Assembly: GCF_029714325.1 (NCBI RefSeq)
Contig: NZ_CP121666.1
Coordinates: 6,727,001 to 6,791,000 of the forward strand
DNA: 64,000 nucleotides
DNA from: Bradyrhizobium sp. CB1717
GTDB lineage: Bacteria > Pseudomonadota > Alphaproteobacteria > Rhizobiales > Xanthobacteraceae
Reading direction: 5' to 3'
A model generated the notes under the pieces. That model was not told the DNA's origin. It ran no database searches and was given only the letters and a program-made list of their open reading frames with translations. The position numbers and the translations under genes are program-made. Numbering within the stretch: position 1 is the first letter of the stretch; each line of letters begins with the position of its first letter. Positions 26,239 through 34,500 of this stretch are shown one piece after another.

Positions 26239-26306
26239 ATGTGGAGGCTTCTGCGGGTCTTCTGAAACAGTTACACTCATTGCACCAACAACAAGGAAAA
26301 CCAACA

Positions 26307-27077
26307 ATGGATCTCGGTCTCAAAGGCAAGAACGCTATCGTCCTCGGCGGCACGCGCGGCATCGGGCGGGCGATTGCGGCGACGCTGGCCGGTGAAGGAG
26401 CCAACGTCGCGGTCTGCGCGCGCAATGCGGATCAGGTCGCGGCAACCGTCGCGGAGTTGAAGGCGAGCGGAATCCGTGCCTCCGGCAGCCCGGTCGATGT
26501 GACCGACGGCGCGGCGCTGAAAAGCTGGATCGAGGGTGCCGCAAAAGAGCTCGGCGGCATCGACATGCTGTTCTCCAATGCCGGCGCAATGGCGCAGGGC
26601 GGCGATCCCGCGTCCTGGGAGCAGAATTTCCGGCTCGACGTGCTCGGCGCCGTGCATGCGTTCGACGCCGCCCGGCCCTTCCTCGAGACAAGCGGCGCCC
26701 GCAGCGGCGATGCGGCCTTCGTGATCATCTCGTCGATCTCCGCGGCGCAGGCGGACACGGCCAGCTCCTACGGGCCGATCAAGGCCGCGCTGATCCACAT
26801 GGCCAAGGGACTGGCGCGGCAGTATGCGAAGAAGAATATCCGCGTGAACGTCGTGTCGCCCGGCACTGTCTATTTCAAGGGCGGCGTCTGGGAGATGGTC
26901 GAGAAGAACATGCCCGAGCGTTACAACGACGCGATGAAGCGCAACCCGACCGGCCGGATGGCGACGCCGCAGGAGATCGCGAGCGCGGCGGTGTTTCTGG
27001 CGAGCCCGGTGTCGGGGTTCACGACGGGGTCCAATCTCGTCGTGGATGGCGCGATCTCGAACCGGGTGAATTTTTAA
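26307..27077 (+). CDS. Short-chain dehydrogenase/reductase (SDR)
   Basis: 256 residues from ATG 26307. The nucleotide-binding motif reads GGTRGIGRA, near residue 14, in place of the usual TGxxxGIG; NAG (SNAGAM) marks the central strand. The catalytic set is Ser (IISSIS), Tyr and Lys (SSYGPIKAA). The C-terminal motif NVVSPGTVYFKGGVW and the end VVDGAISN fit classical SDRs. The cofactor is probably NAD(P)H; the substrate cannot be predicted. The frame upstream to 26052 is repeat sequence and is excluded. Palindromic repeats lie on both sides. Confidence 0.9.
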   Translation: MDLGLKGKNAIVLGGTRGIGRAIAATLAGEGANVAVCARNADQVAATVAELKASGIRASGSPVDVTDGAALKSWIEGAAKELGGIDMLFSNAGAMAQGGDPASWEQNFRLDVLGAVHAFDAARPFLETSGARSGDAAFVIISSISAAQADTASSYGPIKAALIHMAKGLARQYAKKNIRVNVVSPGTVYFKGGVWEMVEKNMPERYNDAMKRNPTGRMATPQEIASAAVFLASPVSGFTTGSNLVVDGAISNRVNF

Positions 27078-27089
27078 GGGGTACACTGT

Positions 27090-27192
27090 CATCGCCCGGC
27101 TTTGACCGGGCGATCCAGTATTCCAGAGGCGGCTGTGATTGAGCCGAGAGGCCGCAGCGTACTGGATACCCCGCTTTCGCGGGGTATGACGA
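27090..27192. repeat. Palindromic repeat, TCATCGCCCGG / GGGGTATGA type
   Basis: It contains CGCCCGG-CTTTGA-CCGGGCG, then GATCCAGTATTCCAGAGG ... GTACTGGATAC, then CCCCGC-TTT-CGCGGGG. It is a compound, imperfect palindrome directly after the SDR gene, unrelated in sequence to the CGTCATTGCGAG copy next to it. Confidence 0.75.
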
Positions 27193-27226
27193 CTGAGAGT
27201 GTGGCGCGCGATCGCCTCGACAATCT

Positions 27227-27305
27227 CGTCATTGCGAGCGCAGCGAGGCAATCCAGATCTTTCGGCGGTGACAGTCTGGATTGCTTCGCTGCGCTCGCAA
27301 TGACG
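27227..27305. repeat. Palindromic repeat, CGTCATTGCGAG family, copy 2
   Basis: The arms are CGTCATTGCGAGCGCAGCGA and TCGCTGCGCTCGCAATGACG with inner GCAATCCAG/CTGGATTGC. It is a close match to the copy at 26151-26238 and lies 27 bases past the dnaE2 stop, so it may end or stabilise the imu/dnaE2 transcript. Confidence 0.9.
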
Positions 27306-27331
27306 GCGTGGCGGCATCCCGCGCCAAAACC

Positions 27332-30300
27332 TCAATGAAAATCCCGCGACGGCGGCAGGATGCGGACGTTGCGGGGGTGGCGGATTTTTTGCGCGGGCAT
27401 GTCCGCGAGGGCGCGGGGGTCCTCGTTGAGTGGCTCGACCACGGTGGCACCTGACGGCACCGGATGCCTGCTGCTGAGCGCATCGTTGGCGAGGCCGACC
27501 AGATCGTGCGAGCGGTCGACCATGCGCTGGGCGATGAGATGCGTCACCTTTTCGGGGCTGCTCTGGATGTAGCCCTGAACCTCGATGAGGCGCGCGCCCA
27601 TCACCTCTTTGCGGTACTGCTCCATGATCTTTGGCCAGACCACGACATTGGCGATGCCGGTTTCGTCCTCCAGCGTCATGAACACGACACCGCTGGCGCT
27701 GCCCGGCCGTTGCCGCACCAGGACCACGCCGGCGCAGCGGACGCGGCGCCGCTCGTTCTCATGGCTGATCTCCTTGCAGGCGACGACGCGCTCGCGGGTA
27801 AACATCTCGCGCAAGAATTCCATCGGATGGCCCTTCAGCGACAGCCGGATGGTCTGGTAGTCCGCGACCACCTGCTCGGAGCGCGGCATCACGGGCAGCG
27901 GTTGTGCGTGTTCGTCCGGCTGCTCGCGTGCGGTCGCAGCCTCGAACAGCGGCAGCGGCACGTCGTCGGGCAGCCGCCGCACCTGCCACAGCGCCTCGCG
28001 GCGGTCGAGCCCGAGCGAGCGGAATGCATCGGCATCGGCCAGCAGGATCAGCGCGCGCTTGGGCAGGCCGGTGTCGCGGGCGAAATCCTCCAGCGAGGTG
28101 AAGGGACGGCGGTTGCGGGCCGCGATAATGCGGTCGGCCCAGTCTTCTCTCTTGTCATTCTGGAGCGTCGCGTCAGCGACGAGCTCTGATGCGCAATTGC
28201 GCATCTGAGAATCCATTCCGAAAGGCGTATGCGGCTCGATGGATTCCGGGCTCGCGCCTTTCGGCGCGCCCCGGAATGACAGTTGGGAGCGTTTCAGCCG
28301 CTCCTCATCCTCATCGAGCCAATGGAAGCCGTCGATCTGGCGGAGGCCGAGGCGCACGGCGCAGTATTTGCCACTTCCCTGCTCCAGCGTGTTCTGCGCA
28401 AAGCTGAAGGACACGTCGATGTCACGGACCTCGACACCATTCTTGCGGGCATCGCCGACGATCTGCGCCGGGGCGTAAAATCCCATCGGCTGCGAGTTCA
28501 GGAGGCCGCAGCAGAAGGCGTCGGGATGGTAGTACTTCAGCCACGACGAAATGTAGACCAGTTGCGCGAAGCTTGCGGCATGGCTCTCCGGAAAACCGTA
28601 GGAGCCAAAACCCTTGATCTGGTCAAAGCAGCTTCTGGCGAAGTTGGGGTCGTAGCCGCGCGCCACCATGTTTCCGATCAGCTTCTCCTCGTATTGACCG
28701 ATGGTGCCGACATTGCGGAAGGTCGCCATCGAGCGGCGCAGGCCGTTGGCTTCCTCGGACGTAAAATGTGCGGCCTCGATCGCGATCCGCATCGCCTGCT
28801 CCTGGAACAGCGGAACGCCGAGCGTCTTGTGCAGCACATTGTAAAGCTCGTCCTTGTCGCCATGATCCGGCGACGGAGACGGATAGCTCACCTTCTCGAG
28901 CCCGTTCCGCCGCCGCAGGTAAGGATGCACCATGTCGCCCTGGATCGGCCCGGGACGCACGATCGCAACTTCGATGACGAGATCGTAGAAGGTCCGCGGC
29001 TTCAGGCGCGGCAGCATGTTCATCTGGGCGCGGCTCTCGACCTGGAACACGCCGAGCGATTCCCCGGCGCACAGCATGTCGTAAACCCTGGGGTCATCCT
29101 GCGGGACACTCGCCAGCACATAACGTTTGCCCTTGTGCTGGTCGATCAAGTCGAAACATTTCCTGATGCAGGTCAGCATACCCAGTGCGAGCACGTCGAC
29201 CTTCATCATATGAAGCGCATCGACGTCGTCCTTGTCCCATTCGATGAAGGTGCGGTCGTCCATCGCGGCATTGCCGATCGGCACATAGGTGTCGAGCCGG
29301 TCCTGGGTCAGCACATAACCGCCGACATGCTGGGAGAGATGGCGCGGGAATTCGATCAATTCGGTCGCAAGCTCGACCGCGAGGTTGATCATCGGGTTTT
29401 GCGGATCGAGCCCGGCCTGCCTGACCTGCATGTCGTTGAGGCCCTTGCCCCAGCTGCCCCAGACGGTGTCGGCGAGCGCGGCGGTGACGTCCTCGGTGAG
29501 GCCGAGCGCCTTGCCGACGTCGCGGATGGCACTGCGCGGGCGGTAGTGGATGACGGTGGCGATGATCGCGGCGCGGTGGCGGCCATAGCGGCGATAGACA
29601 TATTGCATCACCTCCTCGCGCCGCGAATGCTCGAAATCGACGTCGATGTCGGGCGGCTCCAGCCGCTCCTTGGAGATGAAGCGCTCGAACAGCAGGTCGA
29701 CCTTGGTCGGGTCGACCGAGGTGATGCCGAGCACGTAACAGACGGCTGAGTTCGCCGCCGAGCCGCGCCCCTGGCACAGGATGTTCTGGCTGCGCGCGTA
29801 GTGGACGATGTCGTGCACGGTGAGGAAATAGTGCGCGTATTTCAGCTCGGCGATGAGCGCGAGCTCTTTCCTCAGGGTGGCGCGCAGCTTGTCGTCGATC
29901 TCGCCGCCGAAATACTTTTGCACGCCTGCCCAGGTGAGATCCTCCAGATGTCCTTGCGCGGTCTTGCCCGGCGGCACCGGCTCGTCCGGGTACTGGTATT
30001 TGAGCTGGTCGAGCGAGAAGTCGATTGCGTTCGCAAAGCGCATGGTCTCCGCGATGGCGTCGGGAAAATCGCGGAACAGCCGCGACATCTCGCGTGGCGT
30101 TTTCAAAAATCGCTCGGCATTGGCCTCGAGCTTCCGCCCGACCGCCTCGATCGTGGTCTTCTCCCGGATGCAGGTCAGCACGTCCTGCAGCGGACGGCGG
30201 CCGGGATCGTGATAGAGCACCTCGTTGGTCGCGAGCAGCGGCACCTTTGCTTTGGCCGCCAGATCGTCGAGCCGCGAGAGGCGCCGCCGGTCGTCACCGC

Positions 30301-30808
30301 GATAGATCAGGCTCGCCGCCAGCCACACGCCCTCGGCGCGGGTGTCTTTAAGTTTTGCGAGGATATCCAAAGCCTGCGCCGGCTCGAAACGATGGGGCAG
30401 CGCCAACACCAGGAGCTGGCCTTGCGAAAACTCCAGGAGATCGGCAAACCTCAGATGACACTCGCCCTTCTCGATCCGCGTGATGTCGTCGCCGCGCTTG
30501 CCCCGGGTCAGGAGCTGACACAGCCGGCCATAGGCCGCACGATCGCGCGGATAGACCAGGATGTCGGGCGTACCGTCGATGAAGACGATGCGGGCGCCGA
30601 TCAAAAGCTTCGGCTTGTGCAGCACCTTGTCATTGTCGAGTTCCTTGTAGGCCCGCACCACACCGGCGAGCGTGTTGTGATCGGCAATGCCGATCGCGGG
30701 GAGGCCCAGAATGCTCGCCTGATGCACATAGGCGCGCGGATCCGAGCCGCCGCGCAGGAAGGAGAAATTCGTGGTGATGCCGATCTCGGCATAGGCGGGC
30801 GTATTCAT
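27332..30808 (-). CDS. dnaE2: Error-prone DNA polymerase DnaE2 (ImuC), with in-frame repeat insertion
   Basis: 1158 residues from ATG 30808, which overlaps the imuB stop by four bases (ATGA). Domains in order: PHP (~1-270; YAEIGITTNFSFLRGGSD, GIADHNTLAGVV), polymerase core with the acidic residues of DIDVDFEH and the CQGRGSAANSAVCYVLG motif, helix-hairpin-helix, and an OB fold near the C-terminus (CAGVVLVRQRPGSASGVVFMTLED). DnaE2 works with ImuA and ImuB in SOS-induced mutagenic translesion synthesis. Residues ~843-885 are encoded by a 127-bp palindromic repeat (28154-28280) inserted without breaking the frame. The upstream frame to 30973 lies inside imuB and is rejected. Confidence 0.95.
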   Translation of the reverse strand: MNTPAYAEIGITTNFSFLRGGSDPRAYVHQASILGLPAIGIADHNTLAGVVRAYKELDNDKVLHKPKLLIGARIVFIDGTPDILVYPRDRAAYGRLCQLLTRGKRGDDITRIEKGECHLRFADLLEFSQGQLLVLALPHRFEPAQALDILAKLKDTRAEGVWLAASLIYRGDDRRRLSRLDDLAAKAKVPLLATNEVLYHDPGRRPLQDVLTCIREKTTIEAVGRKLEANAERFLKTPREMSRLFRDFPDAIAETMRFANAIDFSLDQLKYQYPDEPVPPGKTAQGHLEDLTWAGVQKYFGGEIDDKLRATLRKELALIAELKYAHYFLTVHDIVHYARSQNILCQGRGSAANSAVCYVLGITSVDPTKVDLLFERFISKERLEPPDIDVDFEHSRREEVMQYVYRRYGRHRAAIIATVIHYRPRSAIRDVGKALGLTEDVTAALADTVWGSWGKGLNDMQVRQAGLDPQNPMINLAVELATELIEFPRHLSQHVGGYVLTQDRLDTYVPIGNAAMDDRTFIEWDKDDVDALHMMKVDVLALGMLTCIRKCFDLIDQHKGKRYVLASVPQDDPRVYDMLCAGESLGVFQVESRAQMNMLPRLKPRTFYDLVIEVAIVRPGPIQGDMVHPYLRRRNGLEKVSYPSPSPDHGDKDELYNVLHKTLGVPLFQEQAMRIAIEAAHFTSEEANGLRRSMATFRNVGTIGQYEEKLIGNMVARGYDPNFARSCFDQIKGFGSYGFPESHAASFAQLVYISSWLKYYHPDAFCCGLLNSQPMGFYAPAQIVGDARKNGVEVRDIDVSFSFAQNTLEQGSGKYCAVRLGLRQIDGFHWLDEDEERLKRSQLSFRGAPKGASPESIEPHTPFGMDSQMRNCASELVADATLQNDKREDWADRIIAARNRRPFTSLEDFARDTGLPKRALILLADADAFRSLGLDRREALWQVRRLPDDVPLPLFEAATAREQPDEHAQPLPVMPRSEQVVADYQTIRLSLKGHPMEFLREMFTRERVVACKEISHENERRRVRCAGVVLVRQRPGSASGVVFMTLEDETGIANVVVWPKIMEQYRKEVMGARLIEVQGYIQSSPEKVTHLIAQRMVDRSHDLVGLANDALSSRHPVPSGATVVEPLNEDPRALADMPAQKIRHPRNVRILPPSRDFH
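28154..28280. repeat. Palindromic repeat inserted in frame within dnaE2
   Basis: The ends are GTCATTCTGG (28154-28163) and CCGGAATGAC (28271-28280). Inner stems include GCGTCGCGTCAGCGACG, GATGCGCAATTGCGCATC and CGCGCCTTTCGGCGCG. It has the features of the intergenic palindromic repeats elsewhere in the window but lies wholly inside an open reading frame; read on the minus strand it has no stop and encodes SFRGAPKGASPESIEPHTPF and the following ~23 residues. Confidence 0.88.
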
Positions 30809-32400
30809 GCGAAGAGACCGTGAACATACCAGCCGGGAGACGCGGGCTTGCCGTCGCCGTCGAATACCTCCCCCTCGTAGAGACCGTCGCGAAAGATCCA
30901 GAAGCGCAGGCCCTCGGCATCCTCGATGCGGAAATAGTCCCGCGTCAGCTGCTTGCCGTCCTGCCGCCACCATTCCATGGCGATGCGCTCGGGCCCTTCC
31001 ACCCGCACCACCGCGTGCAGCGCACGGCGCCAGGTGAATTGATGCGGCGGGCCATCAGGCACGGTCGCGAACGGCACCTTGATCGGCTCCGGCTTGTCGA
31101 ACAACCGCAACGGGCGCAGCGGCGGCTCGCTCTCGGTGCGAACAGGCCATTCGGCCTGCATGGCAGACGTGAGATGATGCTGCGCAGGCGCGGCCAGCAC
31201 CGCGCTTTCGGGGATATGGGTGTCCTGCGGCAGGTGCACGACGACGCGTTTTCCCCCGATGCGCGCGGCGATGCGGTCGATCAAAGCGGCGAGCTCGTCA
31301 TTGTCGTGGACATGGGCGTCGAGGTCGCGCTGCTCCTGCACAACGATCTCGGTGCGGCTCGCCGACAGCCGCACCATGTCGAAGCCGAAACCGGGATCGA
31401 GCGGATCGGCGAGCGCATCGAGGCGCTCGCGGAACAGGCGGTCGACCACCGCGCTACGCGTCACGGGACGCCCGGTCTCGACCATGATCGCGCGCACCAC
31501 GCCGTCGGTGCGGAAGAAGGCGGCTTCCAGCCGCCGCGCGCCCTTGCCCTGCTTCTCCATGGACGCGATCAACGTGTCCGCAAGCCGCGACAGCGTCATC
31601 GCAATCATCGTGTCGGTCGCGATCGGCTCGGCAAAGCGCTTCTCGACGATGTAGTCGGGCAGCGGCTTGCGCGGATTGATCGGCGCATCGCCCTGCCCCA
31701 GCGCATGCGCGAGCAGGGTCGAAAACCGCGCACCGAACCGTGCCGTGATCTCGGAGGGGTTGCGCGAGGCGACATCGCCGATGGTCTTCAGCCCGGCGCG
31801 GCGCAGGCCGGTGGCGATGGCCTCGCCCGCGCCGAGCGCTGAGACTGGAAATGGACTGATCGCCTCCGCCTCCCCGCCATCGGCCACGATGGTGCCTGTC
31901 GCCTGCCGCGTCAGCGTGCGCGCGCAGACCGACGTGCCGGCGATCGCCGCGCTGACGGCAAAGCCCTGACGTGCGAGGGCGCGAACCAGCGTCTGCAACA
32001 GGGCCGCCTCGCCGCCGAACAGATGCGCGCAACCGGTGATATCGAGAAACAGCCCGTGCGGCGGATCGAGCGCCACCAGCGGCGTGAAGCGGTCGCACCA
32101 GTCGGCGATGTCGCTGAGCGTCTTGGCATCGGCCACGACATCGGCGTCGAACACTTTCAGATCCGGACACATCGCCCGCGCATTGGCCAGGGGCTGGCCG
32201 ATGTACAGGCCGAGACGCTCGGCGGTTTCGTCGACCGCATGGATCACCAGCGCATTGTTCTCCTTGATGACGACAATGCTCGGCTCATGATTGGCCTTAC
32301 CCAGCCCGGCGTTGTTGAAGAACCGCTGAATCCGGTCGATGGGCAAGCGCGGCAGCCACAGGCTGAGAATACGTCGAGGGTTCACTGAACTGGCACTCAT
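30805..32400 (-). CDS. imuB: ImuB, Y-family polymerase-like mutasome subunit
   Basis: 531 residues from ATG 32400. It keeps the Y-family polymerase layout but starts RRILSLWLPRLPIDRI and has LDITGCAHLFGGE at the second site, so the acidic catalytic residues of active Y polymerases are missing. This is the ImuB hallmark: a non-catalytic hub that contacts the beta clamp, ImuA and DnaE2. The C-terminal region (~330-531; PLRPLRLFDKPEPI, MEWWRQDGKQLTRDYFRIED) is typical. The start overlaps imuA by 104 bases in another frame; ATG 32463 would make the overlap longer still. It ends in an ATGA overlap with dnaE2. Confidence 0.93.
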   Translation of the reverse strand: MSASSVNPRRILSLWLPRLPIDRIQRFFNNAGLGKANHEPSIVVIKENNALVIHAVDETAERLGLYIGQPLANARAMCPDLKVFDADVVADAKTLSDIADWCDRFTPLVALDPPHGLFLDITGCAHLFGGEAALLQTLVRALARQGFAVSAAIAGTSVCARTLTRQATGTIVADGGEAEAISPFPVSALGAGEAIATGLRRAGLKTIGDVASRNPSEITARFGARFSTLLAHALGQGDAPINPRKPLPDYIVEKRFAEPIATDTMIAMTLSRLADTLIASMEKQGKGARRLEAAFFRTDGVVRAIMVETGRPVTRSAVVDRLFRERLDALADPLDPGFGFDMVRLSASRTEIVVQEQRDLDAHVHDNDELAALIDRIAARIGGKRVVVHLPQDTHIPESAVLAAPAQHHLTSAMQAEWPVRTESEPPLRPLRLFDKPEPIKVPFATVPDGPPHQFTWRRALHAVVRVEGPERIAMEWWRQDGKQLTRDYFRIEDAEGLRFWIFRDGLYEGEVFDGDGKPASPGWYVHGLFA

Positions 32401-33103
32401 CACAATTCCATTCCATGATCCACCGGCCGCACGGGCCATGACGATTGCGCAAGAGCTCGGCATCGAAGCGCGGCGCGCCCCAGGCGCTCCAAGGCGCCGC
32501 AGGCATTGAAGCTGAGCCCGGCGGCGAATGCGCCGCGCGCAGCATCCATCGCGTCTCCGCGGTCGAAGGCAGCGGCTGCGCGGCCATGCGCAGCATCAGA
32601 CCGGTGACGCCCGAGCCTTGCGCAGCCAGCGTCAGCTTGCGGCTCGCCACGAGATCGAACTGCCTGACATCGCCCCAGAGCTCGAGCACGACGGCGCCGA
32701 GCGCATCGCAGGCGAGCGCATCGGCCGAGGTGCGCAGCGCGCTCTCGACATCGGCGGCGCGCACCATCACCACGCGGCGCGGATCGAGGCCGAGCTCGGA
32801 TAGCCCGCTCATCGACAGCGCGCCGGTTTCAATCTCCGAAAAATCCTGCCGCACCCACAGCAGCGGCCGGCGCGCCGAGACACGCCCGGCAAGCCCCATG
32901 ACGAAGCCGGTCGCGGCCGCGCCCTGGCGCCCTTCGCAAAACACCTCATGGATCGCCGCGCGCGCGAGCCCGCCCTTCAACGCGCGATCGATTTCGCCGT
33001 GGCCGAGCGCGACGCGGTCTTGCTGATGCACGACCTCCGCCGTCTCGATGCGCTCGATCTGGCCGCGCAAGGTCGCAAGCGCGCTTTTACGGGCGCCGCT
33101 CAT
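32297..33103 (-). CDS. imuA: ImuA, RecA-like mutasome accessory protein
   Basis: 268 residues. The ImuA features are LRGQIERIETAE near the start, HGEIDRALKGGLARAAIHEVFCEGRQGAAATGF in place of a RecA P-loop region, PLLWVRQDFSEIETGALSMSGLSELGLDP, and the C-terminal RNRHGPCGRWIMEWNCDE. The typical P-loop is degenerate, as in other ImuA proteins. ImuA is required for ImuB/DnaE2 mutagenesis. The last ~35 residues extend past the family core and overlap imuB. It is the first gene of the cassette; a LexA site lies 66 bases before the start. Confidence 0.92.
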   Translation of the reverse strand: MSGARKSALATLRGQIERIETAEVVHQQDRVALGHGEIDRALKGGLARAAIHEVFCEGRQGAAATGFVMGLAGRVSARRPLLWVRQDFSEIETGALSMSGLSELGLDPRRVVMVRAADVESALRTSADALACDALGAVVLELWGDVRQFDLVASRKLTLAAQGSGVTGLMLRMAAQPLPSTAETRWMLRAAHSPPGSASMPAAPWSAWGAPRFDAELLRNRHGPCGRWIMEWNCDECQFSEPSTYSQPVAAALAHRPDSAVLQQRRAG

Positions 33104-33168
33104 GCTCGCCGCTCCTCAGGAATTTGATGCCGTGGTCTTCAAAAGAAGAACCAACGGCTGGCTCATTT

Positions 33169-33183
33169 GTTCATGATATGTTC
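33169..33183. promoter_or_regulatory. LexA (SOS) operator shared by divergent DNA-repair operons
   Basis: The sequence is GTTCATGATATGTTC, an exact match to the alphaproteobacterial LexA box GTTC-N7-GTTC. It lies 66 bases upstream of imuA (minus) and 82 bases upstream of the radical-SAM gene (plus), in the only gap between the two operons. LexA bound here should repress both directions until DNA damage. Confidence 0.88.
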
Positions 33184-33264
33184 TAATATAAAGCTAACGG
33201 CGGCCGAAGAGTCAATCGAATTGGCGGGCCAGGGATTCATGAGCTGAATCAAAGGGATTCCAGG

Positions 33265-34500
33265 ATGGACGTACAACGCAAGCTGGAGATTCTGGCGGAT
33301 GCCGCCAAATACGACGCGTCCTGCGCCTCCAGCGGCACCGAGAAGCGGGATTCCAGCGACGGCAAGGGCATGGGCTCGACCGCGCCCGGCATGGGCATCT
33401 GCCATTCCTACGCGCCGGACGGACGCTGCATCTCCTTGCTCAAGGTGCTGCTGACCAACGCCTGCAATTACGATTGCCTCTATTGCGTCAACCGCGCCTC
33501 CTCCAACGTGCCGCGCGCCCGCTTCACCATCGAGGAGGTGGTCAAGCTGACGCTCGACTTCTACCGGCGCAATTACATCGAGGGCCTGTTCCTCTCTTCC
33601 GGCATCATCCGCAGTCCCGACTACACCATGGAGCAGGTGGTCAGCGTCGCGCGAAAGCTGCGCGAGGAGCATCACTTCCGCGGCTATATCCACCTCAAGA
33701 CCATTCCCGAGGCCGACGACGGCCTGATCGCGGAAGCCGGCAAATATGCCGACCGTCTCTCCATCAATATCGAGATGCCGCAGGAGACGAGCCTTAAGCA
33801 ATTCGCGCCCGAGAAGGACGTCCGCGCGATCCGCCGCACCATGGGCCGGCTGCGGCTGAAGCTCGACGAAGCCGAGGAAGATCGCAGCGCGAAGACGAAG
33901 GCAAAACCGCAGCGCTTCGCGCCGGCAGGACAGAGCACGCAGATGATCGTCGGTGCCGATAGCGCCTCCGATCACACCATTCTCCACACCAGCGCCAATC
34001 TCTACAGCTCATACAAATTGAGGCGCGTCTACTACTCCGCCTTCAGCCCGATCCCCGACGCGAGCCGCGCGCTGCCTCTGGTGCAGCCACCGCTGCTGCG
34101 CGAGCACCGGCTCTACCAGGCCGACTGGCTGATGCGGTTCTACGGTTTTGACGTCGGCGAGATCGTCGACGACAGCGCCATGCTGCCGCTGGACATCGAT
34201 CCAAAACTCGCCTGGGCGCTGCGCCATCGCGATCGCTTCCCGCTCGACGTCAACCGCGCCAGCCGCGAGGAGCTGCTGCGCGTGCCGGGCTTCGGCACCA
34301 AGGCCGTAGAGCGTATCATCGCGGCACGGCGCACCACCACCATCCGCCTCGCCGATCTCGCGCGGCTGCATGTGCCCCGCACCAAGGCGCTGCCCTTCAT
34401 CGTCCTCAGCGATCACCGTCCGTCACCGCATCGGCTCGACGCTGCCGGGCTGATCGAGCGGTTCAAGCCGAAAGCAACGCAACTGGGATTTGGCTTCTGA
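33265..34500 (+). CDS. Radical SAM protein linked to UdgX (putative DNA modification/repair, TIGR03916-like)
   Basis: 411 residues. The radical-SAM cluster motif CxxxCxxC is at Cys67, Cys71, Cys74 (TNACNYDCLYCVN). The N-terminal segment (LEILADAAKYDASCASSG) and the C-terminal helix-hairpin-helix (~327-372; VNRASREELLRVPGFGTKAVERI), a DNA-binding element, match the family that nearly always lies beside a DUF4130/UdgX gene. The chemistry is unknown; spore-photoproduct-lyase-like repair has been suggested by similarity. The stop overlaps the next start by one base (TGATG), so the two are co-translated. The ATG has AAAGGGATTCCAGG upstream, and the LexA box precedes it. Confidence 0.9.
   Translation: MDVQRKLEILADAAKYDASCASSGTEKRDSSDGKGMGSTAPGMGICHSYAPDGRCISLLKVLLTNACNYDCLYCVNRASSNVPRARFTIEEVVKLTLDFYRRNYIEGLFLSSGIIRSPDYTMEQVVSVARKLREEHHFRGYIHLKTIPEADDGLIAEAGKYADRLSINIEMPQETSLKQFAPEKDVRAIRRTMGRLRLKLDEAEEDRSAKTKAKPQRFAPAGQSTQMIVGADSASDHTILHTSANLYSSYKLRRVYYSAFSPIPDASRALPLVQPPLLREHRLYQADWLMRFYGFDVGEIVDDSAMLPLDIDPKLAWALRHRDRFPLDVNRASREELLRVPGFGTKAVERIIAARRTTTIRLADLARLHVPRTKALPFIVLSDHRPSPHRLDAAGLIERFKPKATQLGFGF

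Noticed and set aside
30809..30973. 55-codon upstream extension of dnaE2
   Set aside because: It lies inside imuB, has no DnaE2 similarity, and ATG 30808 with its ATGA overlap is the natural start.
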